A stretch of 64,000 nucleotides of DNA from DATJIG01 sp050260515 (GCA_050260515.1 JBLNCI010000035.1:1-64000); one strand, 5' to 3'; positions 24,972 to 34,048 are shown, counted from the stretch's first letter. The notes: generated from the sequence alone by a model not told the origin. Made by a program: numbers and translations.

Positions 24972-26075
24972 ATGAAAACGCTTTTCCGCACCGCGCTCGC
25001 CCTCGCCGCCTCGGCGTTCATCGCCGCCTCGGCCGTCGCCCAGACCACGCCGGCCAAGGACTGGAAGACCGAGTGGGACAAGACCGTCGCCGCCGCCAAC
25101 AAGGAGGGCGCGCTCGTCATCTCCGCGCCCTCGGGCCAGATCTGGCGCGAGCAGCTGATGACCTTCAACAAGGCCTATCCCAACATCAAGCTCGAGCTGA
25201 CGCCGGCAGCGTCACGTGACTTCTGGCCGCGCGTCATCAAGGAGCGCGAGGCGGGGCAAAGCCTGTGGGACTTCCGCGTCGGCGGGCCCGACAATCTCGT
25301 CTACCAGGTCAAGGCCATGGGCTACATGACCTCGGTGCGCGACATGCTGCTCCTGCCCGAGGTGCTCGACGACAGCGCCTGGTACGGCGGCATCGACGGC
25401 ATCTTCCTGGACAAGGAGAAGATGTACTTCCTCGGCTTCGCCATCTACGAGGAGAACATCGCCTACTACAACAAGCGGGTCCTGCCCGATCCCTCGGTCG
25501 CCGATCTGAAAAACATCGTCGACCCGAAGTTTGCCGGGAAGATCTCGATGGCGGACCCGCGCGCGGGCTCGCCGCTGACCGCCTCGGGCTCGATGCTGAA
25601 GGCCTACGGCGAAGACTTTCTGCGCAAGCTCGTCACCCAGCAGAAGCCGGTGATCGTCCGCGACCCGCGCTCGCAGATGGAGTGGCTCGCGTCGGGCCGG
25701 TACCCGATCTCGATCGGCGTGCCGACGGCGGCGCTCGTCGAGTACGAGAAACGCGGCATCAGCATCGCCGATTTCGTCAACATGGCCGGCCCGCGCACCT
25801 GGACCCAGGGTGTCGGCGGCATCCAGGCGCTCAAGGACGCGCCACACCCGAACGCGACAAAGGTGTTCGTCAACTGGCTGCTGACCAAGGACGTCCAGAC
25901 GCAAATCATGACCGCGGTGAAGCTCAACAGCCGCCGCAAGGATGTGCCGCTGGGCGATCCGGAGTCCGCGATCGATTATGCGAAGCTCGACGAGTACGTC
26001 GGCGGCCAGACGGAAGTCATGCAGCCGTATCAGAAGCGCGCGTCGGAGATCTATCGCGAGCTGCTGAAGCAGTAG
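24972..26075 (+). CDS. ABC transporter substrate-binding protein, iron(III)-type family 1 (367 aa)
   Basis: Signal peptide FRTALALAASAFIAASAVAQ, mature start near TTPAKDWKTEWDKTVAAANKEG. It closely resembles the protein at 6672 (shared WYGGIDG, PVIVRDPRSQMEWLASGRYPI-like region, NSRRKDVPLGDPES). The ATG at 24972 has GGAG four nt upstream, better than the GTG at 24963. It is 10 nt after the UbiD stop, so the two are cotranscribed and the binding protein may deliver the carboxylate that UbiD removes. A decayed copy of this gene follows at 26096. Confidence 0.87.
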   Translation: MKTLFRTALALAASAFIAASAVAQTTPAKDWKTEWDKTVAAANKEGALVISAPSGQIWREQLMTFNKAYPNIKLELTPAASRDFWPRVIKEREAGQSLWDFRVGGPDNLVYQVKAMGYMTSVRDMLLLPEVLDDSAWYGGIDGIFLDKEKMYFLGFAIYEENIAYYNKRVLPDPSVADLKNIVDPKFAGKISMADPRAGSPLTASGSMLKAYGEDFLRKLVTQQKPVIVRDPRSQMEWLASGRYPISIGVPTAALVEYEKRGISIADFVNMAGPRTWTQGVGGIQALKDAPHPNATKVFVNWLLTKDVQTQIMTAVKLNSRRKDVPLGDPESAIDYAKLDEYVGGQTEVMQPYQKRASEIYRELLKQ

Positions 26076-26095
26076 GCCTTCTCAGCAAGCCGGAG

Positions 26096-26349
26096 GTGCG
26101 GCACGGGCGTGCGCTGGTCCTGGATGCTGGCCATCGGGCGGCGCCGCTCGCGGCACCCCTGCCCGTTTCCTCCGCCGACCACTGGAAGGCGGTGTGGGAG
26201 TGCACCGTCGACGCCGCCAACGTGGCCCCGCCGCCCCCGAGTTCGCGGTCGACTTCGCGCGCATCAACGAGTACGTCGGCGGGCAGACCGAGGCCCAGCA
26301 GCCGTATCAGCGACGCGCATCCGAGATCTATCGCGAGCTGCTGAAGTAG
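26096..26349 (+). pseudogene. Remnant of a second copy of the 24972 binding-protein gene
   Basis: Two fragments of a paralog sit together with the middle (about 310 codons) missing. The first, in the frame starting GTG at 26096, reads ALVLDAGHRAAPLAAPLPV then SADHWKAVWECTVDAAN, matching the signal peptide and the AKDWKTEWDKTVAAAN start of the intact gene. The second, one frame over, reads DFARINEYVGGQTE then QPYQRRASEIYRELLK and stop, matching the last ~34 residues of the intact gene almost word for word. The frameshift and internal deletion make it a clear pseudogene. It begins 20 bp after the intact gene's stop, as expected from a tandem duplication followed by decay. Confidence 0.85.
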
Positions 26350-26351
26350 TT

Positions 26352-26371
26352 GGGGCGCCACGCGGCGCCCC
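26352..26371. terminator. Perfect hairpin between the pseudogene and the convergent cupin gene
   Basis: GGGGCGCC-ACGC-GGCGCCCC, eight G/C pairs around a 4-nt loop, 2 nt past the remnant's stop and 4 nt past the cupin stop. It can serve both strands. Confidence 0.55.
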
Positions 26372-26375
26372 TCTC

Positions 26376-27488
26376 CTACTTGTTGTAGACCGGCTTCTCC
26401 TGCCGGATCGGCACGCCGTTCCTCTCGAGCTCGCGCGCGTAATCCTCGTAGATCACCGGATCCTCGTCCTCGAACTCGATCTGCGCCTTGCCGAACTGGC
26501 CGTTCTTGCTGCCGAAGCCCGGCAACCCCATGCGCAGCGGGTGCGTCGGATTGTTGTTGCGCACCGCGAGATAGCGCGCGGGCTCCGGGCCGGTGTTGAA
26601 GTGCTGGTGGTACCACCACTCGGGCGGCGCAAACATCGTTCCGGCGCGCCACTCGACCCGCTGGCGCGGCTCGCCGTCGCGCCACAGCAGCGAATAGCCC
26701 TGGCCGTTGAGCATGACGACGTGGGCGCCGGCGCCGTGACGGTGCGCCTTCTTGTAGGTGCCGACCTCGAACGAGGAGATGTGGGCGGCGAGCGTGTTGT
26801 CCGACAGCGACAGGAACGTCGTGCGCGCGCCCTTGCCGCGCATCTCCCAGTTGTAGAGGTCGAGCTTGTTGACGTCGCGGACGTAGTTCACCTCCGACAG
26901 CCGGCTGCCCAAGTACTTGGCGGGACGGTCGAAGAAGTCCGCCTCGCCCTTGAAGCGGCGGTCGAAGGCGAAGTCGGCGTTGAACAGGAACCGTTCGTCG
27001 TGGAACAGGCTCATGACCAGCGGGGCGTTGTTGACGACCAGCAAGCGCGCCGGACGCTCCTTGTCCCGGTTGATGTGCTGGTAATGAGTGTTGAGCGGAG
27101 GCGCGAACAGGCTGTTCTTCTGCCAGCTCACGGTCAGCTTGGGATAGCCCGGTTGCTCGATGACGGTCTCGCCTCGCCCCTCGACGACGTAGACCGTTCC
27201 CTCGAACAGGTGCCGCATGCGATTGAGCGACTTGCCCGGCGGGATTTCGAGGATGAAGGAGCCCACCAGGAACGAGTCCGTCAGGTTGACGAAGCAACCG
27301 TTGCCGCCGAACAGGTCCCACGGCTTGAGCTCGGCGTCCTTCAGGCTTTCGAGGTAGAACGTGTCGTAGACTGGGATGTTCTGGGTCTTCTGCCACACGT
27401 AGTAGTACTGCGGCGGCTTCTCGTAGCGCATCGACTCCGGGTCGTTCGGGCGTTCGCTGGCGGCGGCGGTCGTGGTGGTCTCGGACAT
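26376..27488 (-). CDS. Bicupin protein, second subgroup (370 aa)
   Basis: Two cupin domains. The N-terminal one has the RMRHLFEGTVYVVEGRGE motif; the C-terminal one has the metal motif AHRHGAGAHVVMLNGQG and WYHQHFN. Compared with the 1999/7797 proteins it lacks the C-terminal cysteine tail and ends QEKPVYNK, so it and the 32945 protein form a separate subgroup. Fold and residues fit an Fe(II) ring-cleaving dioxygenase of gentisate type, but the substrate is not known. The ATG at 27488 is 29 nt after the permease stop; it is the last gene of the Rieske-SBP-permease-cupin operon. Confidence 0.8.
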   Translation of the reverse strand: MSETTTTAAASERPNDPESMRYEKPPQYYYVWQKTQNIPVYDTFYLESLKDAELKPWDLFGGNGCFVNLTDSFLVGSFILEIPPGKSLNRMRHLFEGTVYVVEGRGETVIEQPGYPKLTVSWQKNSLFAPPLNTHYQHINRDKERPARLLVVNNAPLVMSLFHDERFLFNADFAFDRRFKGEADFFDRPAKYLGSRLSEVNYVRDVNKLDLYNWEMRGKGARTTFLSLSDNTLAAHISSFEVGTYKKAHRHGAGAHVVMLNGQGYSLLWRDGEPRQRVEWRAGTMFAPPEWWYHQHFNTGPEPARYLAVRNNNPTHPLRMGLPGFGSKNGQFGKAQIEFEDEDPVIYEDYARELERNGVPIRQEKPVYNK

Positions 27489-27517
27489 CGCGTTTCTCCC
27501 CTGGTCCTTTGGCGTCG

Positions 27518-29266
27518 TCAGTTGCGGATGCCGATCCGCAGGCCGAGCGCGCGGGCCAGCAGCGCCAGTCCCGTGCTCAAGGCGATGACGACGAACGAGA
27601 TCACGGCGGCGGCGCCATAGCGGCCGTTCACCATGTAGTCGAGCTGCAGCAGCGACAATGTCTTCGTACCCGCGGTCGCGACCAGCGCCACGCTGGCGAC
27701 GTCGCGCGCCGCGGTGATGAAGCTGGTGGTCCCGACCAGCAGCACCGCCGGCACGATGATCGGCAGGATCACCCGCGTGAAGGTGTGGAGCCAGCTCGCG
27801 CCGGCGACGGTCGACGCCTCCTCCAGATCCTGGCTGAGCTGGAGAAGGTTGCTCTTGAGGATCTGGGTACCGAACGTCATGTGGCTCACGACGACGGCGA
27901 GGATCATCAGCCACATCGTGCCGTACAGCGGACGGAAGAAGGGTATCTCCAGGAAGACGTAGAGGAGCCCGAGGCCGAACAGCAGGCCCGGCACCGCCGA
28001 CGGCAGCCACGAGACGAAGTCGAGCAGCGCGCGGCCGCGGTACGCGCTGCGCACGGCGAAATAGGCGATCAGCGACAGCAGCACCACGGCGAACACGCTC
28101 GCTCCGCCCGCCAAGGTGAGCGTATTGAAGATCGACTGCCGGAACGCCTCGTCGCCGAATACGGTATGCCAGTGGTCCAGGGTCCAGGGCTGCGGGATGT
28201 CGAAGAAGCCGAACAGCTTCATCACCGAGGCGAGGCCGAGGAATGCAACCGGGAGCGCGGTCAGGGTGAGGACGATCAACGTCATGATGATCAGCGCCGG
28301 AACCCGCCAGCGGCCGAGGCGCACCGGCTGGGTCTTCATCTTGCCCGACACGGTCGCGTAGCTGCGGCGGAAGCTGACCCAGCGCTGGAGCGCGATCAGC
28401 GGCGCGATCACCATCAGACCCATGGTGGCAAGCGCCGAGGCGGCGGCGAAGTCGGGAGGCTCCTGCCCGACCAGCGAGTAGACCTGGGTGCTGTAGACGT
28501 AGAAGTTGAACGACGGTCCGAGCACCAGCTCGATCTCGAACGACTGCATGGCGCGGATCATCGCCAGCAGCAGGATCGCGATCAGGGCCGGCATGGTCGC
28601 CGGGACGACGATGCGCCGGAGCGTCGCGAGCCGGCTCGCGCCGCAGACCTCGGACGCCTCCTCGAGCGAGCTGTCGATGTTGCGGAACGTGGGGGTCAGC
28701 AGCATCACCTTGACGGTGATGGCGTGGCAGGCGAGGTGCGCCCAGACGATGCCCCAGAACGAGTAGATGTTGAAGGGCGCGCCATCCAGGAACGGCAGCG
28801 CGTCGAACGCCTTGTTGAGGACGCCGTACTCGGGATCGAGGCACATGATCCAGCCGAGCAGAACCGCAAGCGTCGGCATGAAGAACGAGATCCAGAACAT
28901 GAACTCGAAGCCGTGGCGGCCGGGCAGATCCGTCCGCGCCAGCACCCAGGCGATGACGATCGCGATCGGGAACGAGATCGCGTGGATCGTCACCAGCAGC
29001 TTGACGGTGTTGACGATGCTGCCGAACACGGTCGGGTTCTCGATGGCGTGACGCCAGCCGTCGAGGCCGAGGCGGATCGGCTCGGCCGGCGAACCGACGC
29101 TGACGCTGAAGGCGATCAGCAGGAGAACGGGCAGGAGCACGAAGACAAGCGCCATCGTCAGCACGACCATGTAGACGATGGTGCGCAGGTCGAGCGACCG
29201 CCAGAGTCGACTGAGCATTGCGCCGAACGACGGCGCCTGACGCGCCGTGGCGCCGACCGCGGTCAT
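27518..29266 (-). CDS. ABC transporter permease, fused two-domain iron(III)-type (582 aa)
   Basis: Two BPD_transp_1 domains with EAA loops LEEASEVCGASRLATLRRIVVP and LEEASTVAGASWLHTFTRVILP. The first membrane segment is VYMVVLTMALVFVLLPVLLL. It is nearly colinear with the permease at 36558, with shared blocks such as FNIYSFWG-VWAHL, LGPSFNFYVYSTQ-like, and LLQLDYMV-GRY, and less close to that at 18843. Its start overlaps the binding-protein stop by 4 nt. No ATPase gene is in this operon. It would have to borrow the subunit encoded at 35476 or 17743. Confidence 0.9.
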   Translation of the reverse strand: MTAVGATARQAPSFGAMLSRLWRSLDLRTIVYMVVLTMALVFVLLPVLLLIAFSVSVGSPAEPIRLGLDGWRHAIENPTVFGSIVNTVKLLVTIHAISFPIAIVIAWVLARTDLPGRHGFEFMFWISFFMPTLAVLLGWIMCLDPEYGVLNKAFDALPFLDGAPFNIYSFWGIVWAHLACHAITVKVMLLTPTFRNIDSSLEEASEVCGASRLATLRRIVVPATMPALIAILLLAMIRAMQSFEIELVLGPSFNFYVYSTQVYSLVGQEPPDFAAASALATMGLMVIAPLIALQRWVSFRRSYATVSGKMKTQPVRLGRWRVPALIIMTLIVLTLTALPVAFLGLASVMKLFGFFDIPQPWTLDHWHTVFGDEAFRQSIFNTLTLAGGASVFAVVLLSLIAYFAVRSAYRGRALLDFVSWLPSAVPGLLFGLGLLYVFLEIPFFRPLYGTMWLMILAVVVSHMTFGTQILKSNLLQLSQDLEEASTVAGASWLHTFTRVILPIIVPAVLLVGTTSFITAARDVASVALVATAGTKTLSLLQLDYMVNGRYGAAAVISFVVIALSTGLALLARALGLRIGIRN

Positions 29267-30384
29267 CGCCGGGACCCGGACCGATCCGGCATCGGGCCGT
29301 CGATGGTTTCCTTCGCCGCGCGCACCAGTCCGGTGCGCTCGGCCGTGAATTTCTCGGCCTGGCCGAAGAAGTACGTGCTATCCGGGTTCGGCATCAGCTC
29401 CGGGAACGGCGAAACGACGCCGGTGCGGCGCGTTCCGCGCGGCAGCTTCACCCACTCCTTCGCCGCTTCTTCCGACAGCAGCCAGTTGATGTAGACCGCG
29501 GCCGCATTGGGATGCGGCGCCCGGTCGACCAACCCGACTGCGCCGAAGCCGACGCTGGTCTGCTGCTCCTTGAAGTAAGGATCCGGGGCCGGCAGCACGT
29601 TCTTGCCGAGGCCCTGGGCCTGGAACTCGTTCAGTTCGTTGGGCTCAAGGCCGACGCCGATGGGATAGCGCCCGCGCACCACCCACTCGGCGATCTGGTG
29701 GCCGTTGATCGTGTACACGACCTTGTTGCGCCAGATCGCCTTCAGCGTCTCCAGGCCGACCGTATGCAGCAGTGTCTGTGAGCTGCCGTTGCCCGTACCG
29801 GTGAGTCGCGGGTCGTGGAAGACGATCTTACCGGCGAACTCGGGCTTGGCGAGGTCGGCGAGCGAGGTGAACTGCTCTTTGGAAACGACGCCCCAGTTCA
29901 CCTTGACGGGATTCTGGACGGTGCCGTCGAAGGCGTAGAACAGCGCCTGCTCGTTGTCCATCCAGCCCGCGTCGAAACCGCCGATCCACTTGTCGTCCGC
30001 CATGTGCTCGGGCCGCAGGATCGGCCGCAGCGGCTGGAAGAACCCGGAATCCTTGAGAAGGCCGAGGGCGTTCGTCGGACCGGACACCCACACGTCCCAG
30101 TTGTAGATGCCGGCCTGACGCTCGCGCAGCACTTTGGGCACCTCGACCGATCCCGCGGCGCCACTGAACTGCACCTTTATGTCCGGATAGGCCTTGCTGA
30201 ATGCACCGACGAGGATGGTGTTGTAGCCCTTTCCCGGCGCGCCGTGGACGACGACGACGCCCTCCTTCCTGGCGTTGGCGAGCACGGTGTTCCAGTCGTC
30301 GGCCGCGCGAGCGGCAGACGCAACGAGCGTCAGCGCAGCGACGAGAACGACCGCGCGGAGCGATCCGACAAACCAATGAAACAT
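29263..30384 (-). CDS. ABC transporter substrate-binding protein, iron(III)-type family 1 (373 aa)
   Basis: Signal peptide LRAVVLVAALTLVASAARA, mature start ADDWNTVLANARKEGVVVVHG. The EGVVVVHG-PGKGYN, LRERQAGIYNWDVWVSGP and AAVYINWLLSEE blocks are shared with the protein at 34295, making these two the closest pair of their kind. Both are next to a closely related permease, so they form two parallel importers with related ligands. It is 25 nt after the Rieske gene and overlaps the permease start. Confidence 0.87.
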   Translation of the reverse strand: MFHWFVGSLRAVVLVAALTLVASAARAADDWNTVLANARKEGVVVVHGAPGKGYNTILVGAFSKAYPDIKVQFSGAAGSVEVPKVLRERQAGIYNWDVWVSGPTNALGLLKDSGFFQPLRPILRPEHMADDKWIGGFDAGWMDNEQALFYAFDGTVQNPVKVNWGVVSKEQFTSLADLAKPEFAGKIVFHDPRLTGTGNGSSQTLLHTVGLETLKAIWRNKVVYTINGHQIAEWVVRGRYPIGVGLEPNELNEFQAQGLGKNVLPAPDPYFKEQQTSVGFGAVGLVDRAPHPNAAAVYINWLLSEEAAKEWVKLPRGTRRTGVVSPFPELMPNPDSTYFFGQAEKFTAERTGLVRAAKETIDGPMPDRSGSRR

Positions 30385-30409
30385 GCTTCGCTCCCCGTCG
30401 CGACCGCGG

Positions 30410-31585
30410 TTACGTGTCGCTGTAATTGTCCGCCATCTCGCGGGCCATGCGCGCCTGACCCGACGAAACCTCGATCTTGATCTCGCGATTCTTGGACGGA
30501 TCGCGGATCACGCCGACGGGCTCCTTGCCGGCCTGCACCGCCGCGATCTGCTCCTTCAGCATGCGGCGGTAGAGCGCGATGCCCCGGTCGGACTTGCCGA
30601 GCAGCTCGCGCGATCGATCGGTGATGGCGCCCTGGGTCTCCCACGCCATGCCGTCCTGGGAACCGAAGGTCTGGAGATGGAACTCGCCGCTCTCGTCCTT
30701 GAAGGGCTTCACGTACTCGACCGGCGGATTCTCGACATTGTCGGCGTCGCTCGCCTGGCCGGGCAAGAACTCGTAGCGGACGATGTAGGTATGGGTATCG
30801 TCGCGCGGCACGCGGAAGTGCATCATCAGATACTGCCGCTGCGGCGACATCAGGATGCACGGGAAGATCACCGGATGGCCGAGCTCGCGCTCGGCATTGT
30901 CGCCACCGTAAGTGCGGATCTTGCGCACGCCGGACCAGACGTCCTCGTGGACCTGCTCGAACTCATAGTCGGCGATCGGCCTGTAGTAATAGGCCGCCTT
31001 ATCGCCCATGCCGAGCACGTGCATCATGTGGCCGTGCAGGTAGTAGGTATGCGTCGTGTCGACCGAGTTCTCCATGATCTGCAGCCAGTTGCAGTGGAGC
31101 TCGGGCAGGATCGTGATGCGCCGCGTTCCCTCGCGGCTGACCAGCGATTGCCAGCGCGGCAGCAGCGGCGCGGGATCGGGACCGAGATACGCCCACAACA
31201 GACCCCCGAGCTGTTGCACCGGGTAGGCGCGCTGGCAAGCGCGCTTCTTGAGCGCCGCATTGTCAGGCTCGAACGGCTGCTCGAGGCACTCGCCATCGGC
31301 GGCGAATTTCCAGCCGTGGTACGGGCAGCGGATGCCGTCCTGCTCGACGAAGCCGTAGTAGAGCGACGCGCTGCGGTGCGGGCACTGCTCGGGGAGAAGG
31401 CCGAGGCGGCCGTTGCCGTCGCGGAACAGGACCAGATCTTCGCCGAGTAGCCGGATCCGCTTCTTCGGCTTCTCCTTCAGCTCCGCGGCCGGGCAGATCG
31501 GATGCCAGTAGCGACGCAACAGCGTGCCCGCAGGCGTCCCCGGCCCGACGCGGGTCATCAAATCGTTCTCTTCACGGCTAACCAT
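30410..31585 (-). CDS. Rieske aromatic ring-hydroxylating oxygenase, alpha subunit (391 aa)
   Basis: Rieske ligands are C68, H70, C87 and H90 (CPHR ... CPYHGW); the iron site is D176, H179 and H184 in SVDTTHTYYLHG. The TTH variant differs from the DPSH/DPAH of the other paralogs, so the pocket near the iron may differ. The ATG at 31585 (MVSREENDLM) has GAGGAG upstream; the longer frame to 31642 only adds an Arg/Ala-rich leader. It is the first gene of the operon to 26376, with conserved element copy C about 105 nt upstream. Reductase not nearby. Confidence 0.9.
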   Translation of the reverse strand: MVSREENDLMTRVGPGTPAGTLLRRYWHPICPAAELKEKPKKRIRLLGEDLVLFRDGNGRLGLLPEQCPHRSASLYYGFVEQDGIRCPYHGWKFAADGECLEQPFEPDNAALKKRACQRAYPVQQLGGLLWAYLGPDPAPLLPRWQSLVSREGTRRITILPELHCNWLQIMENSVDTTHTYYLHGHMMHVLGMGDKAAYYYRPIADYEFEQVHEDVWSGVRKIRTYGGDNAERELGHPVIFPCILMSPQRQYLMMHFRVPRDDTHTYIVRYEFLPGQASDADNVENPPVEYVKPFKDESGEFHLQTFGSQDGMAWETQGAITDRSRELLGKSDRGIALYRRMLKEQIAAVQAGKEPVGVIRDPSKNREIKIEVSSGQARMAREMADNYSDT

Positions 31586-31689
31586 CGCCCGTCTCCTCGT
31601 GACTGCCGCCCGCGCGGCGGCCCGTCCTGTGTTGCGCTCCACTGCCCGTTGTTCGTGCTTGGCCTTCGATCAAGCTCCCGGACGGCCAT

Positions 31690-31739
31690 TCGGTCCAATA
31701 TATCTTTTCACGCCGACTGAGACTTTTTTCGTATCATGG
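31690..31739 (-). promoter_or_regulatory. Conserved 50-bp promoter/operator element, copy C
   Basis: Ungapped alignment with copies A and B; key plus-strand blocks GGTCCAATATATC and CTGAGACTTTTTT. Minus-strand reading AAGTCT-17-TATATT keeps the exact spacing. It is located between the stop of the binding-protein gene at 31753 and the Rieske start at 31585. Confidence 0.65.
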
Positions 31740-31752
31740 CCGGCCGACCGCC

Positions 31753-32928
31753 TCACTCGCCGTCGCCCGACAGCGCGCCGCCGCCAGCGGCCTTCCACAG
31801 CGGCTCGTAGACCGCCATCATCTTCGGATACTCGCTGCGAATGCGCTCCTCGTCGCGGACCGCGATGCTCTTGCCGATCACCGCGTCGGGGAACGGCAGG
31901 AACCGGGGGTCCTTCTCCAGGTCCTTGTGGACCGGCAGCGACCAGTCTCCGACATACTGCGCGAGCTGCCCCTCCTTGCTGAGGAACCAGTTGAGGAACA
32001 TGGCCGCGCCGTTCGGCGCGGGGCTTCCCTTCAGCATCATCAGTTGCGAGACGCCGACCGGGATCGGCTCGGGACAGTGGAGACCGACCGGCGCTCCCTT
32101 CTGCGCGTACTCCTTCACCCTATACTCGGCGGCGCCGATGAAGGCGGGGGTCTCGCCCGCGGCGGTGAGGCCGACCACCGCGCTCGATCCTTCCTTGCGG
32201 AGCTGCGGCTTCACGACAGTGAACATCCTGGTCATGAAGTCGGTCGTCCACTCAGGGCCCTTCGCGTCCCACAGCATGGTCAGCCACAGGCTCGGCCGGT
32301 CGGGGACCGCGAGCTTGCCGTTGCGCCAGAACGGGTTGGTCACGAGATCGTCCCACGTCTTCGGCAGGTCGGCCTCGGGCACCAGCTTCGTGTTGTAGGC
32401 CATGCAGCGGAACGTGATCTTCTGGCCGATCCAGAGTCCGCCATGGCTGTCGCGGTTCTCCTCCGGTAGCAGCGCGAAGTTCGGCAGCATGCGGAGGTCG
32501 ACGAGCCCGTCCATCTCCTTGAAATCGATCCAGACGTTGCTCGCGCTGGTGATGACGTCCGCCGTATAGCGACCCGCCTTGAAGGCCATCAGCGCCTTGT
32601 TGCCACGCTCGAGCAACCCGCCACGGGTGTAGTTGATCTTGACGTACGGGTAGCGCTCCTTGAACGGAGCGGACATGTCGCGGAACTGCTTCGGGTCCCA
32701 GGCGGCGAGAATCTTGACCTCCGGCTCCTTCTTCACGCCGTCGATCCAGGCCTGCGGCATGACCAGCTCGCGGTCGAGGCCGTCGAGGATCGATGCGTCG
32801 AAGCCCGCCTTTTTCAGAAGCTGCTGCGTCGCCTTGGGCAGATCGGCGGCGGCGGCGGCCGGCACGGCGGACCAGACGGCGAGCGCCACCGCCAAAACCT
32901 GCAACACGCGGGGCAGACGGATTGTCAC
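31753..32928 (-). CDS. ABC transporter substrate-binding protein, ADLPKATQ subgroup (391 aa)
   Basis: Signal peptide RVLQVLAVALAVWSAVPAAAAA, then ADLPKATQQLLKKAGFDASILDGLDREL. The same opening occurs in the proteins at 42452 (AELPQATQAAL) and 49441 (ADLPKATQKIL), defining a second binding-protein subgroup here. Other shared blocks are AWDPKQF, RYPYVKI and the late MFLNWFLSKEGQLAQY. It is 16 nt after the cupin gene at 32945, so cupin and binding protein are cotranscribed. No permease or ATPase adjoins them. The ligand is unknown. Confidence 0.85.
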   Translation of the reverse strand: MTIRLPRVLQVLAVALAVWSAVPAAAAADLPKATQQLLKKAGFDASILDGLDRELVMPQAWIDGVKKEPEVKILAAWDPKQFRDMSAPFKERYPYVKINYTRGGLLERGNKALMAFKAGRYTADVITSASNVWIDFKEMDGLVDLRMLPNFALLPEENRDSHGGLWIGQKITFRCMAYNTKLVPEADLPKTWDDLVTNPFWRNGKLAVPDRPSLWLTMLWDAKGPEWTTDFMTRMFTVVKPQLRKEGSSAVVGLTAAGETPAFIGAAEYRVKEYAQKGAPVGLHCPEPIPVGVSQLMMLKGSPAPNGAAMFLNWFLSKEGQLAQYVGDWSLPVHKDLEKDPRFLPFPDAVIGKSIAVRDEERIRSEYPKMMAVYEPLWKAAGGGALSGDGE

Positions 32929-32944
32929 ACGGGGTCTCCCGCTG

Positions 32945-34048
32945 TCAGCGCCGCCGATACTCGGGACGGGGCTGGCGCAGCGTCATACCGTTCTTCTTCA
33001 GCTCGTCGGCGTACATGTCGTAGATCCAGGGCGCCTCGTCCTCGTGCTCGATCTGATGCTGCTTCGCGAACTCGGGATCGGAGTTGGGCCCCGGTGCGCC
33101 GAGGTGGACGGGATGCTCGGGATTGCCCTTCGGCTTCAGCGCGAGATAGCGCGCGGGCTCGGTCCCGGTGTTGAAGTGCTGGTGGTAGTACATGTCGGGC
33201 GGCGAGAACATCGCGCCCTCCCGCCAGTCGACGCGCTGCGGCTGGTCGCCGTCCTTCCAGATCAGTGAGTATCCGGTGCCGGTGAGCAGCACGACGTGCG
33301 CGCCGGGCCCGTGCCGATGCGCCTTCTTGTAGGTCCCGACCTCGAACTCCGACATGTGCGCGGCGATCGAGTGATGGCTCATCGACAAGAACACGGTCTT
33401 GTTGCCGGCGCCCCGCTCCTTCCACTCGCTGAGATAGAAGCGCCGCAGGTCGTCAATCAGGTTGGTGCGGAACACGCGACCGCCGAGGAACTGCGGCGCG
33501 TCGTTGAAGTAGCCCTGCTCGCCCTGATACCGGCTGCGGAAGACGTAGGGATTGTCGAACACGAAGCCGTCGTCGCGGTACAGGTTCATCGTGATCGGCG
33601 CATTGTTGACCATCAGGATCCGCGCCGGACGGTCGGTGTCGACGTTGCGGTGCTGGTACGTCGTGTTGAGCGGCGGCCCGAACAGCGAGTGATCGCGCCA
33701 CTTGACCACCTGGTCCTGGTGCCCGGGCTGCTGCACCGACGTCATGCCGCGCCCCGAGACGACGTAGCACAGCGTCTCGAACATGTGCTTCACGGGCTTC
33801 AGCGTCTGGCCGGGCTTGAGCTCCAGCACGATCGCGGTGGCGAGGTAGGGGTCCGCCATGTTGACGAAGGCGGCATCGCAGCCGAACCGCTCCCAATGGG
33901 AGAGCTTGACGGTCTTGAGGTCGTCGACGTGGAACGTCCTGTGGACCGGGATGCCCTCGTTCGCCTGCCACAGGTCGTAGTAGGGCTTCGGGCGCTTGAA
34001 TTCCTTCGGCGCATCCGCGCCGGCCACGACGTCGACGTTGCTGCTCAT
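32945..34048 (-). CDS. Bicupin protein, second subgroup (367 aa)
   Basis: The N-terminal cupin has LKPVKHMFETLCYVVSGRG; the C-terminal cupin has AHRHGPGAHVVLLTGTG and YYHQHFN. The ATG at 34048 carries a strong GGAGGCGG Shine-Dalgarno; residues before it in the same frame are low-complexity. It ends QPRPEYRRR and lacks the cysteine tail, like the 26376 protein. It starts a two-gene unit with the binding protein at 31753 and is divergent from the importer operon at 34295 across 246 bp. It may open a dihydroxy aromatic ring, but the target is unknown. Confidence 0.8.
   Translation of the reverse strand: MSSNVDVVAGADAPKEFKRPKPYYDLWQANEGIPVHRTFHVDDLKTVKLSHWERFGCDAAFVNMADPYLATAIVLELKPGQTLKPVKHMFETLCYVVSGRGMTSVQQPGHQDQVVKWRDHSLFGPPLNTTYQHRNVDTDRPARILMVNNAPITMNLYRDDGFVFDNPYVFRSRYQGEQGYFNDAPQFLGGRVFRTNLIDDLRRFYLSEWKERGAGNKTVFLSMSHHSIAAHMSEFEVGTYKKAHRHGPGAHVVLLTGTGYSLIWKDGDQPQRVDWREGAMFSPPDMYYHQHFNTGTEPARYLALKPKGNPEHPVHLGAPGPNSDPEFAKQHQIEHEDEAPWIYDMYADELKKNGMTLRQPRPEYRRR

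Noticed and set aside
26096..26349. Separate short ORF or small protein
   Set aside because: Two frames match two ends of the neighbouring binding protein with the middle missing; this is a pseudogene rather than a new gene.
27509..29494. 661-residue plus-strand frame rich in Asp/Arg/His
   Set aside because: Mirror of the permease at 27518; composition is that of an antisense shadow of membrane segments.
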